This document shows, piece by piece, positions 41,366 to 49,361 of a stretch of DNA of 64,000 bases. The translations under genes were made by a program, and so were the position numbers. The stretch lies in contig CAJUKS010000005.1 in NCBI GenBank assembly GCA_910587405.1, positions 53,517-117,516 of the forward strand. The letters are read 5' to 3'. Position 1 is the first letter of the stretch. Every line of letters starts with the position of its first letter. Under the pieces are notes generated by a model that was given only the letters and a program-made list of their open reading frames with translations, searched no databases and was not told the origin of the DNA. The DNA is from an uncultured Alphaproteobacteria bacterium. Its GTDB lineage: Bacteria; Pseudomonadota; Alphaproteobacteria; RF32; CAG-239.

Positions 41366-42895
41366 TTGAAACCCTTACTGATATTGACCAGAATAATAAT
41401 CGTCGGCCTGTTGTGGAGTGTTTTCTTTATGGAAAGCATTCGGGTTATTATGCTCCGTAACTGGCATTTTGACATCCTCAACCTCGAACACTGGAATATC
41501 GCATGGGATTTGTGGCTCAATTCTTGGGTCATCTCCGAACCGAAAGAATGGGCTTTTGTCCTGATCATCATTTCTTTCATTCCGTTGTGGTTCACCGGTT
41601 GGATTGCGCTCAGCCTGATATCCTGGGGAAAACTGGTTTGGTTTATTCTCACCCTGCCGTGGAAACTGTTTAAAAACTTCTTCTATAAACCGGTCAAAAT
41701 CATCACGACCAACACCGGCGTCACACCGATCAAACGGAAAAAATCCTACAAGGAAATACGTCCTCGGGCCGTACGGGCGATCGGCAGCGAACGCAGCGAG
41801 CTTTCGCCGTCGCCGATTTCAATTCCGACGGTTACGCCAAGTCTGGTCACACCGAAAATGACGGCAGCTCCGCAACCGGTTTCCGTTGCCGCAGCATCGA
41901 CCAAACCCGCGCCTAAGAATTTTGAACACGCTTTGTTTAAGTTTGACGACAATTTTGACGATCTCGATTTTGACATCGACGCTTTCGAAATCGAACCCAA
42001 TAAAAAAGCGGCGGTTAAAAACGAAACTTCCAAACCGAGCCGAAACAATTACGACGATAACGACGAAGCGCCGCGCGAACGTCGCGAACGCAAGGAGACC
42101 GAACGCCGCAGCGAACGTCGGGATGAGCGTCGCGACAACGATGACGACCGTCGGCGCGACCGCGATTCAGACCGCCGTGACAGCCGCCGGGATGACCGTC
42201 GCGAAGACCGCGGACGAGACCGCGATAACGAACGTCGAAACGAACGCCGCGACGATCGCAACCGTGACCAGCTTAAAGACCGCCGCGACGAACAACCGCG
42301 CGACAGCCGTCGTGACGAACGCGAAGACCGCCGCGAGCAGCGGAAAGAACGTTCTTCTCAGGCAGCCGTTCCGGCAGCGGCGCCGGTCCGTCAGGCCAGC
42401 GGTTCATGCATGGATATCATTAAACAAAAAGGTTACGAAGTGGTCAGCCGCGTTACCGTTAAAAACGCCGTTATCGACTATGTAGGCGTTTCCGGTGATC
42501 GCATCTGTCTGTGTATGCTGGATCGTGAACCGGGCGACTGGCTGGCTGACGAAGAACGTTTCAATGACGAAGAACCGTTATGGTTTTCGGAAAGCTCGCA
42601 CCGGATTTCCCCGGTTCGCAAAATTGACTTGGCAAAACGTGCATTACTTGATAAACTGGATAATGCGGAAATGAGTTTTATCGTTGATGCTTTTGTCGTC
42701 ATTCAGATCGGCAACATCATCAACGCCGAAGACATGTTTGAAACCTGGGACGACCTCGACATCAACGTAACCCGAATCGATCGCGGTACCCCCAAGGAGA
42801 TCAAACTGTTCGCCCGCACCCTTCCGGAAGCCGAAAAGCCGATTGCCGCTTCAAAGCTTGACAAGGTGCTAAAACTCATCCGCAGTATGAGCTAA
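41366..42895 (+). CDS. membrane protein with Arg/Asp/Glu-rich linker and C-terminal globular domain
   Basis: 509 residues from a TTG at 41366, chosen because GGAG stands 6 bases before it and the next ATG lies inside the first membrane helix. Residues 1-110 repeat the two-TM module of the previous protein (WHFDILNLEHWNIAWDLW, VISEPKEW, FIPLWFTGW). A Pro/Ser/Thr-rich linker follows, then an acidic patch (FDDNFDDLDFDIDAFEIE), then about 95 residues of dense alternating Arg/Asp/Glu near 235-335. The C-terminal ~150 residues are a real domain (IDYVGVSGDRICLC, GDWLADEE, WFSESSHRISPVRKI), vaguely nuclease-like in order, without a clear E-x-K. Function unknown. Confidence 0.72.
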   Translation: MKPLLILTRIIIVGLLWSVFFMESIRVIMLRNWHFDILNLEHWNIAWDLWLNSWVISEPKEWAFVLIIISFIPLWFTGWIALSLISWGKLVWFILTLPWKLFKNFFYKPVKIITTNTGVTPIKRKKSYKEIRPRAVRAIGSERSELSPSPISIPTVTPSLVTPKMTAAPQPVSVAAASTKPAPKNFEHALFKFDDNFDDLDFDIDAFEIEPNKKAAVKNETSKPSRNNYDDNDEAPRERRERKETERRSERRDERRDNDDDRRRDRDSDRRDSRRDDRREDRGRDRDNERRNERRDDRNRDQLKDRRDEQPRDSRRDEREDRREQRKERSSQAAVPAAAPVRQASGSCMDIIKQKGYEVVSRVTVKNAVIDYVGVSGDRICLCMLDREPGDWLADEERFNDEEPLWFSESSHRISPVRKIDLAKRALLDKLDNAEMSFIVDAFVVIQIGNIINAEDMFETWDDLDINVTRIDRGTPKEIKLFARTLPEAEKPIAASKLDKVLKLIRSMS

Positions 42896-42910
42896 TCAGA
42901 GGTGAATTAA

Positions 42911-45082
42911 ATGGGATTACAAAAAAGAGGCGAAGAATGGGAAGAATATGACCACGCCGTGCAATGGATGTCGCTGACCGTCATCATTACGCTGCTCGTT
43001 ACTATTTTTCTGGCGGTAATTTCGATGCCGCTCGGTTATATTATCGGAAACGGAATTTCCAAAGAATCGATCGACAACGTCGGCAAATTTTTGGGAATGA
43101 TATTTAACGATCCGTCTTATCTTTTCTCGCGTTACTGGAACTGGATGCGCCAAATCGGCAACTATCACGGCACCTTCAGCTTTTCGCTGTGGTTGCCGGT
43201 TCTGCCGATTCTCTCGCTGCCGATCGGTCTGATCATCGGTGCCGTTACCAACCCCTATCGTTTTCAGTCCAACATCCACGGTTCCGGCCGCGTTGCAACA
43301 CTCAAAGACATAAAATCGATGAAACTGTTGGACGGCTTTTGCATGGTCATCGGCAAGTTCAAGGGCTATTACCTGAAATTGCCGGAAACCTTGTCCACTT
43401 TGTGCTGCGCACCTCCGGGTACCGGTAAAACCGCCGGCGTGGTTATTCCGACTATTTTCAATTCCAAAGGCCTCAGTCTGGTCATCAACGACCCGAAGCC
43501 CGAATTGTGCTATACCACTTCCGGCGCCCGCGCCAAAGAAGGTCCTGTATTTATCATCAACTGGGGTGCCGAAGACAATCCGGCCGAAGGCTTGTATTAC
43601 CCAAGCTGGAATCCGCTGTCGCCGACCGCATTGCCGGCTCCCGGCCCGGGTCGTGACATGTATGTCGACTCCATGTGCAATATTTTGGTGGAAGACCCGA
43701 AGGGCGGCGCCGATCCGCACTGGTCACAAACCGGACGTGCCGCAATTACCGGTTTTATTCACTTCATCGCCTCCAAATGTGAAAAAGCCCGTGCCAACGA
43801 CTATTTTTTGGGCCGGGTTTACGAAGGCAAACTGGACGAAGAAGACAAGCAGGTTCTTGAAGGTTATTACGAAGAAATCAAAATGCACAATCCGGCAGCC
43901 GTCCGCGCCATCAACGACTTGCGCAACAACAGCCTGACGGTGGAAAACTATGTGCCGATCGGTACCTGGGATCTGCTGCCCGAAAAATGGGTCGGACGCG
44001 AAGCCTGTATCGCTATGATCATGGAATGGCTGACCGAAGCGCAAATCAAGCAGGGACAGGAAATCAAACGCCGTCTTGCCGAAGGCGACCAAATGGCCGC
44101 CATGGCAGATCCGATGCGCGACTTGCTCGATTCCGCGGTGGAAGAAGCGCGAAAATACGGCTATGCCCAACGTGCCTATACCGAGCTTTCAACCTTAAGC
44201 AACATGCCGGATAAGGAACGCGGCTCGGTTATGTCAACCGCTTTTGCCGGCATCGGCGTTTTCAAAAACTCGGCCGTCGTTTCGCGAACCAGCTTTTCCG
44301 ACCTGCAATTTAAAGATCTGCGCGGGATGAAAGATCCGATCACCGGCGAATGGAAACCGATCTCGGTTTATCTGTCGATTAACCAGGTTGACGCCCGGGC
44401 ATTGGGCGTTATCAGCGGCATTTTTATTGAATTGATGTCTTCCTACCTGATTTCCAACCCGCCGAACTACGTCAACGCCACCGACGGCAAAATGGGACCG
44501 TTCCCGACCCTGTTCGTCCTCGACGAGTTTCCGCAAATGCCGAAACTGAAGGCGGTTATTGACGGTCCGGCGGTCGGTCGCGGTCAAAAAGTGTCATACT
44601 TGCTGATCGGACAAGATCTGGGCCAGATTTCGGGCAAATACGGCAAGGACGACCTCGAAACGGTTATCTCTACCACCGCCTGCAAAGTTATCTTGTCCCA
44701 GAACAACGAACAAACGGCACAGCGTTTTTCCAAAATGGTCGGTAACAAAACGGTTCAGACCTCTTCTTATTCCAAACAGGAAGGTTTTTCCAAACAGGCC
44801 AACCCGTTCTCGAAAAACGTCAGCTACCAGTTGCAAGGGGTTTCGGTTATCACCACCTCGCAACTGCTCAGCTTGCCGATGCTCAAACAGGTAGTCCTGT
44901 ATCAAAGTTACATTGACCGGCCGATCATCGCCGATTCTCCGCGTTATTATCTCGACCCGAAGATGCGTGCTTTGTCAAAATTGCCCCCTGCGCCCAACGT
45001 TCCCGAATGGATCGTTGCCCAGCGTGAGGATATTAATGACAATATGCTCGAAAAATTGGGTCTCGATGACGATGAAGCCTAA
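42911..45082 (+). CDS. VirD4/TraG-type type IV coupling ATPase
   Basis: 723 residues. Coupling proteins bring substrates (DNA or protein) to a type IV secretion channel. Two N-terminal membrane helices (about 18-45 and 95-118) flank a periplasmic loop. Walker A APPGTGKT has Lys173; Walker B LFVLDEFPQM has Asp538-Glu539; QDLGQISGKYG is the family Q-motif and VISTTACKVILSQNNEQTA the sensor strand. A long insert (about 290-440) between them is likely the helical all-alpha domain. The locus has no relaxase, VirB4 or VirB11, so the partner channel must be elsewhere. A DotL/TrbC-like I-type coupling protein is possible. AGAGGTG precedes the ATG. Confidence 0.9.
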   Translation: MGLQKRGEEWEEYDHAVQWMSLTVIITLLVTIFLAVISMPLGYIIGNGISKESIDNVGKFLGMIFNDPSYLFSRYWNWMRQIGNYHGTFSFSLWLPVLPILSLPIGLIIGAVTNPYRFQSNIHGSGRVATLKDIKSMKLLDGFCMVIGKFKGYYLKLPETLSTLCCAPPGTGKTAGVVIPTIFNSKGLSLVINDPKPELCYTTSGARAKEGPVFIINWGAEDNPAEGLYYPSWNPLSPTALPAPGPGRDMYVDSMCNILVEDPKGGADPHWSQTGRAAITGFIHFIASKCEKARANDYFLGRVYEGKLDEEDKQVLEGYYEEIKMHNPAAVRAINDLRNNSLTVENYVPIGTWDLLPEKWVGREACIAMIMEWLTEAQIKQGQEIKRRLAEGDQMAAMADPMRDLLDSAVEEARKYGYAQRAYTELSTLSNMPDKERGSVMSTAFAGIGVFKNSAVVSRTSFSDLQFKDLRGMKDPITGEWKPISVYLSINQVDARALGVISGIFIELMSSYLISNPPNYVNATDGKMGPFPTLFVLDEFPQMPKLKAVIDGPAVGRGQKVSYLLIGQDLGQISGKYGKDDLETVISTTACKVILSQNNEQTAQRFSKMVGNKTVQTSSYSKQEGFSKQANPFSKNVSYQLQGVSVITTSQLLSLPMLKQVVLYQSYIDRPIIADSPRYYLDPKMRALSKLPPAPNVPEWIVAQREDINDNMLEKLGLDDDEA

Positions 45083-45085
45083 ACC

Positions 45086-45111
45086 AAGCCCCGGTTTCCG
45101 GGGCTTTTTTT
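45086..45111 (+). terminator. intrinsic terminator of the coupling-ATPase operon
   Basis: AAGCCCCGG (45086-45094), loop TTT, CCGGGGCTT (45098-45106), then T through 45111. Strong; 4 bp after the stop codon. Confidence 0.95.
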
Positions 45112-45162
45112 AGACACGGCAGCCGTTTCTCACGACAGGCTTTTTCTATGGACAGCCACTGT

Positions 45163-45441
45163 TTAATCGTAAATATCGTCAAGCATTTTCAACAACTTGG
45201 TGGCGTTGTTGTTCTTGATCGAATAATAAATGGCCTGAGCCTGCCGCCGGGTATCGACAATTCCGGCAGAACGAAGCACGGCCAGATGCTGGGAAAGGGC
45301 AGATTGGCTGAGGCCGATCATCTTTTCCAGATCACCGACCTTGCGCTCGCCGTCCCGCAGAATATACATAATTTCCAGACGTTTTTTATTTCCCAGGGCC
45401 CTCAACATTTTAGAGCCTTGTATCACAGCCGGATTTTCCAT
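45163..45441 (-). CDS. ArsR-family winged-helix transcriptional regulator
   Basis: 92 residues. HTH: LGNKKRLEIMYIL, GDLEKMIGLSQSALSQHLAVLR and a wing QAQAIYYSI, the standard ArsR/SmtB order. There are no Cys and no His cluster, so it is not a metal sensor of the ArsR/SmtB kind; it may sense redox or a small molecule or act constitutively. AAGGAGAGG precedes the ATG. It is divergent from xseB-ispA, and the shared spacer holds an AT-rich palindrome on the xseB promoter. Confidence 0.88.
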   Translation of the reverse strand: MENPAVIQGSKMLRALGNKKRLEIMYILRDGERKVGDLEKMIGLSQSALSQHLAVLRSAGIVDTRRQAQAIYYSIKNNNATKLLKMLDDIYD

Positions 45442-45503
45442 TATTTTCCTCTCCTTGAGATCTAGCGGATTATAGAGATATCGGTTATGGTATGTATTTA
45501 GTA

Positions 45504-45536
45504 TTGAAATTTCAAAATTAAACTAATAATATTATT
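45504..45536 (+). promoter_or_regulatory. xseB-ispA promoter overlapped by palindromes
   Basis: -35 TTGAAA (45504-45509), 17-bp spacer, -10 TAATAT (45527-45532). The perfect 12-bp palindrome TTGAAATTTCAA (45504-45515) covers the -35 box and a second, AATAATATTATT (45525-45536), covers the -10. ArsR-type proteins bind such AT-rich dyads, so this may be the site of the divergent regulator. Confidence 0.6.
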
Positions 45537-45562
45537 TATTAATAATACAAGGAGCCAAATAA

Positions 45563-45808
45563 ATGTCAGCAGAAAACAACGGCGAACTGAGCTTCGAAGA
45601 AGCGCTCGGACGCCTGGAAAACATCGTCCGCGAACTCGAAGCCGGGCGGATTAAACTTGACGATGCCGTCAAAGCCTATGAACAGGCGGTTAAACTCAAG
45701 AACTTTTGCGAACAAAAATTGCAGGACGCCAAATTAAAAATTGAAAAAATAGAAATCACACCCGACGGCACGCCCGTTCTTACCCCTTTGGACAAGACCA
45801 ATGACTGA
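45563..45808 (+). CDS. xseB: exodeoxyribonuclease VII small subunit
   Basis: 81 residues, normal length. Binds the coiled coil of XseA (gene at 15132). LSFEEALGRLENIVRELE and GRIKLDDAVKAYEQAVKL are the family helices. AAGGAG precedes the ATG. The stop overlaps the ispA start by 8 bp, the common xseB-ispA arrangement. Confidence 0.95.
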   Translation: MSAENNGELSFEEALGRLENIVRELEAGRIKLDDAVKAYEQAVKLKNFCEQKLQDAKLKIEKIEITPDGTPVLTPLDKTND

Positions 45809-46709
45809 CGATGACTTTAAAACGGTTCTCACCCGCTACGCAACCCGCTTCAATCAGGAAATCGACCGTTTTTTCCCGTTTCCCGAAGGCGAAGAAAAAC
45901 GGGTTGCTCAGGCCATGCACTATTCTCTGACCCGAGGCGGCAAACGCTTGCGCCCCTATTTGGTTTTTGAGACCGCCGCCCTGTTCGGCGTTACTTTTGA
46001 ACAGTCTCTCTATACGGCAATGGCGCTTGAAATGCTTCATACCTATTCGCTGATTCACGATGACCTGCCGGCGATGGACGACGATGATCGTCGCCGCGGT
46101 TTTCCGACCTGTCATAAACAATTTGACGAAGCAACGGCCATTATTGCCGGCGACGGCCTGCTGACCTACGCTTTCGAAATTATGAGCCGGCCGGCCACGA
46201 CCCCAAATCCGGCCGTCCGCTGTTACCTGATTGAAATGCTGGCCAACGCCGCCGGCGCTTTCAACGGCATGGTGGCCGGACAAATGCTCGACCTGATTTG
46301 CGCCGCCTACAGTTCCGGACGCCGCGATACCGAAGAATTGATCAAGCACATTGAGGAAATGAAAACCGGACGTTTGCTGCGTTATGCGGTCGAAGCCGGT
46401 GCCGTTCTCGGCGGCGCAACCGAACAAGAACTCCGCGCCCTGCTCGCCTATGCCCGCCGGATCGGCATTGCGTTTCAGATCACCGACGATATTTTGGATG
46501 TTACCGGAGACGAACGAACGATGGGCAAAACCTTGCATAAAGACGAAAAACAAAACAAATTTACTTTTGTCAGCCTTTACGGCTTAGACACCGCTCGCCG
46601 CATTGCCCGCGAACTGATCACAGCGGCCCGGCAAGATCTTGAAATCTTCGGCGACCGTGCCCAACATCTAAAAAATCTGGCCGCTTATATCATTGAACGT
46701 CAGCATTAG
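45801..46709 (+). CDS. ispA: farnesyl/geranyl diphosphate synthase
   Basis: 302 residues. Chain-elongating prenyltransferase that makes farnesyl diphosphate for undecaprenyl carriers and quinones. RGGKRLRP binds IPP; the first aspartate-rich motif DDLPAMDDDD and the second DDILDVTGDE chelate Mg with the allylic diphosphate; FQITDD and the KDE-x-NK-like end follow. Its product is used by the pathway that ends with UppP at 17256. Confidence 0.93.
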   Translation: MTDDDFKTVLTRYATRFNQEIDRFFPFPEGEEKRVAQAMHYSLTRGGKRLRPYLVFETAALFGVTFEQSLYTAMALEMLHTYSLIHDDLPAMDDDDRRRGFPTCHKQFDEATAIIAGDGLLTYAFEIMSRPATTPNPAVRCYLIEMLANAAGAFNGMVAGQMLDLICAAYSSGRRDTEELIKHIEEMKTGRLLRYAVEAGAVLGGATEQELRALLAYARRIGIAFQITDDILDVTGDERTMGKTLHKDEKQNKFTFVSLYGLDTARRIARELITAARQDLEIFGDRAQHLKNLAAYIIERQH

Positions 46710-46720
46710 AGGAGACTGCC

Positions 46721-47566
46721 ATGAAAAAACTGTGGACTATTGTGACTTTGCTGGTTCTGGTTGCTTCCGGCAGCCGGGCCCAAATCGAATTTGAAGAAAT
46801 CAAAAGTCGCACTCAGGAAAAACTGCATGTCACCGGCTTTTTCGACTATTTTCCGTTCGGACAATACGAGAGCAATGTCTATTCGGGGGTTTTCAAACCG
46901 TTTATTGAATATTTTTCCGATCACGGTCAATACGTGCTTGACTATCTTCCGGTGAGCATGAGCTACGAGGACACCATCCGCGAAGCTGCCAAAGGCGAAG
47001 CCGACGTTGTTCTCGGCATGTATGCCGAAACCAGCCTTTACACCGACCTCAAGTTCATCTATCCGGCTGCCATCGACAACCCGGTTCACATTGCAATGCT
47101 TCCGTCAAAAATCGGCAGCCTGCATTCGCTGGAAGACCTCAAGAAGATGAAAGGCGCCATTCACCGCAAAGAACGCTTCAGCGGTTATGTCAATGACAAA
47201 CTGAAAGATTTTCAGATCGAATATGTTGATAATTCATACGATCTGTTCGGCAAACTGATCCGTGGGGAAATTGACTACATATTTACCAGCATTTACTTCG
47301 GCACCATCGAAGCGGCCAAACTTGGCCTGCGGCCGCAAATAGCCTTTTCCAAACAAAGCATCTGGACCATACCGGTGTTTATCGGCATTTCTAAAGCTTC
47401 GGTCCACCGCGAATATTTATCCCATACCTTGAGCAAAATGCTTGAGAAACCCGAAATTCGCGAAAAAATTAAAAATGACATGATCAATATCGTCACCAAG
47501 GTAGAAGAACAATATAACGGAACCGTCCCCCCGGCTTATGAATTGCCAAAAAATATGGACAAATAA
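46721..47566 (+). CDS. periplasmic substrate-binding protein, family 3-like (orphan)
   Basis: 281 residues with a signal peptide ending SRAQ at about 20. Two-lobe SBP fold features: LHVTGFFDYFPFGQY in place of the usual start, EADVVLGMY, HSLEDLKKMKGAIHRKE, and IRGEIDYIFTSIYFGTI. No permease or ATPase gene is nearby, so it may serve an unlinked transporter or act as a sensor subunit. GAGGAGA precedes the ATG; 11 bp after ispA. Confidence 0.75.
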   Translation: MKKLWTIVTLLVLVASGSRAQIEFEEIKSRTQEKLHVTGFFDYFPFGQYESNVYSGVFKPFIEYFSDHGQYVLDYLPVSMSYEDTIREAAKGEADVVLGMYAETSLYTDLKFIYPAAIDNPVHIAMLPSKIGSLHSLEDLKKMKGAIHRKERFSGYVNDKLKDFQIEYVDNSYDLFGKLIRGEIDYIFTSIYFGTIEAAKLGLRPQIAFSKQSIWTIPVFIGISKASVHREYLSHTLSKMLEKPEIREKIKNDMINIVTKVEEQYNGTVPPAYELPKNMDK

Positions 47567-47573
47567 ATAATAT

Positions 47574-47601
47574 TTGACAAAAAGACGGAAAGCGCTATAA
47601 T
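47574..47601 (+). promoter_or_regulatory. near-consensus sigma-70 promoter
   Basis: -35 TTGACA (47574-47579), 16-bp spacer, -10 TATAAT (47596-47601), 30 bases before the ATG at 47632. Both boxes are perfect, so strong expression of the next gene is expected. Confidence 0.85.
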
Positions 47602-47631
47602 TAATATTATTAATATACAAGGATAAAGCTC

Positions 47632-48588
47632 ATGAGTATCAGTCTTCCCTTCGGCTCTCCCAACGCCTCAAACACCGAATATGTCAGTTTTAACGACGCT
47701 TTTGAAAAAGGCAGCCCCGTTGATCGACGCAAAGCCGAAAAACTTTTGGCCAACATTCATCGCGGCTTATATAACGATACCTTCCCCATCCCCAGTGAAC
47801 AGGAAAGTTTGGAGTATTGGCTGGGCAATTTAAAATCCGGACGCGAAAACGGACAGCAACTGCTGACCGCATTCGGCCGCAATCTCGACTCGCCCAACCC
47901 GGAAATCATGGGTTTTATCTGCTGCCGGGTATTGGCAGACAGCAATTGCGGGTTGATCGACTACGTCATTCGCGCCAAAGAATATAAAGGGCAGCTCAGC
48001 GGAAGCGAAATGTGCGAACATGCCGAAAAAGGGTTGCGGGAACTTAATCAAAAAATCAACAAACAACCTCTCAAAGCCATTTTCTGGGAAGTTAACGATC
48101 CGGCAAAAATTGCTTATGATGAAAACGACCCCAACCGAAATATGATAGACTGTATGGCGCCGCAAAAAAGAATAGACCTGATTGAAAGCCGTTTCGGATG
48201 CCAAAAACTTGGTTTCGACTATATTCAAGGCCCGCTTGATCCCTGTTCCACCCCTGACGAAGTAGCAGACGGCGTCTGTGAAGAATTGCTGCTGTATCAA
48301 TACAAAGCACAAAAATATACCGATGTTGCCGCCCCCGATCTGGAACGGTTTATCGTCAATTACAACAAAGCGACCAACCGGGAAAGCAATCCCCGCAATT
48401 TGAAATACCCGTCCATCAACCGGATGATGAACCAGCTCAAGACAATGAAAGAACAAAACATACCGATTATCGCCGGCAAACAAACAGAACAACAAAAACA
48501 AGTTTTGCAAAATTGTAATTGTGAAAATCCGCGCCCCTCGTCTTCCAGACAATTTGGAGTTACCCGCCCGGCGGCATACGGCGCTTAA
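47632..48588 (+). CDS. GNAT-fold-like protein of unknown acceptor
   Basis: 318 residues. The central part fits a GNAT acyltransferase in order: PEIMGFICCRVL (strand 4), LIDYVIRAKEYKGQLSGSEM (split CoA loop, here KGQLSG instead of RGxG), ELNQKI, then IFWEVNDP, RIDLIESRFGCQKLGFDY and QGPLDP, which resemble the final strand pair. The CoA loop is degenerate. About 60 residues precede and 80 follow the fold, ending in a Cys/Asn/Gln-rich tail. The call is by pattern only. AAGGATAAAG precedes the ATG and the promoter is near-perfect. Confidence 0.55.
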   Translation: MSISLPFGSPNASNTEYVSFNDAFEKGSPVDRRKAEKLLANIHRGLYNDTFPIPSEQESLEYWLGNLKSGRENGQQLLTAFGRNLDSPNPEIMGFICCRVLADSNCGLIDYVIRAKEYKGQLSGSEMCEHAEKGLRELNQKINKQPLKAIFWEVNDPAKIAYDENDPNRNMIDCMAPQKRIDLIESRFGCQKLGFDYIQGPLDPCSTPDEVADGVCEELLLYQYKAQKYTDVAAPDLERFIVNYNKATNRESNPRNLKYPSINRMMNQLKTMKEQNIPIIAGKQTEQQKQVLQNCNCENPRPSSSRQFGVTRPAAYGA

Positions 48589-48624
48589 AAAAACAAACGT
48601 CAAATATTCTGTTACACAGAGTTC

Positions 48625-48653
48625 TTGACCTGAGGCAAACAAGTTGCTAAATT
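48625..48653 (+). promoter_or_regulatory. candidate fzlA promoter
   Basis: -35 TTGACC (48625-48630), 17-bp spacer, -10 TAAATT (48648-48653), 41 bases before the ATG at 48694. Confidence 0.5.
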
Positions 48654-48693
48654 ATAACTCAGATTTGTAAAAACATTCGGGGGTAAGATATAT

Positions 48694-49359
48694 ATGGTTC
48701 TTTTGATACATCATCCGGTATCTGCCGTATCGCGTAAAATCCGCCTGTTGATGGCGGAAAAACGTATTTTGTTCGTATTAAAAGAAGAAGAACCGTGGAA
48801 TCTGTCTCCCGAAGTATATAAACTCAACGTAGCCGGAGAGTTGCCGATTTTCATTTTCGACGGCAACGTGGTCTCCGGCAATCACGCCATTACCGAATTT
48901 CTTGAAGAAGTCAATCCCGACTTGCGGCTGATTAACGGCGACGCCCGCCATAAGGCGGAAATCCGGCGCCTGACCGAATGGTTTGACGGCAAGTTCGCCA
49001 AAGAAGCCGGCCGCAGCCTGATCAACGAAAAAATATACAAACGTTTCAGCAAAGGCCTGGCACCCGATTCCAAAATATTGAAAACGGCTCTCAACAACCT
49101 GAATTTTCATATGGAATATATCGACTGGCTGTGCGAATCCCGCAATTATCTGGCCGGTGACACTTTTTCTTTGGCAGACATTACAGCCGCCGCACATCTG
49201 TCGGTTATCGATTATCTGGGCGACGTTCCGTGGGAGGGCTATAAAAATGCCAAACTGTGGTACTCCAAAATCAAATCGCGTCCCAGTTTCAAAGAAATAT
49301 TAAAGGACAACATCAAAGGAATTCTTCCTGCAAAACATTATGCCAACTTGGATTTTTAG
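48694..49359 (+). CDS. fzlA: FzlA, GST-like FtsZ-binding division protein
   Basis: 221 residues. Glutathione-S-transferase fold: thioredoxin-like N-terminal domain (HHPVSAVSRKIRLLMAEK, VAGELPIFIFDG, SGNHAITEFLEE) and helical C-terminal domain (YLAGDTFSLADITAAAHLSV, cited as GDTFSLADI and AAAHLSVIDYLGDVPW). The tail PAKHYANLDF matches the conserved C-terminal tail of alphaproteobacterial FzlA, which binds FtsZ and links it to cell-wall synthesis. GSH-type catalysis is not expected. The FtsZ partner is at 62220 in this window. Confidence 0.85.
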   Translation: MVLLIHHPVSAVSRKIRLLMAEKRILFVLKEEEPWNLSPEVYKLNVAGELPIFIFDGNVVSGNHAITEFLEEVNPDLRLINGDARHKAEIRRLTEWFDGKFAKEAGRSLINEKIYKRFSKGLAPDSKILKTALNNLNFHMEYIDWLCESRNYLAGDTFSLADITAAAHLSVIDYLGDVPWEGYKNAKLWYSKIKSRPSFKEILKDNIKGILPAKHYANLDF

Positions 49360-49361
49360 AT

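Noticed and set aside
42049..42261. 70-codon minus-strand Ser/Arg-rich frame
   Set aside because: Reverse complement of the Arg/Asp/Glu-rich tract; openness follows from the repeat composition.
38098..45082. A complete type IV secretion or conjugation element
   Set aside because: Only the coupling ATPase is recognisable; no relaxase, VirB/Dot channel gene, integrase or attachment site is visible.
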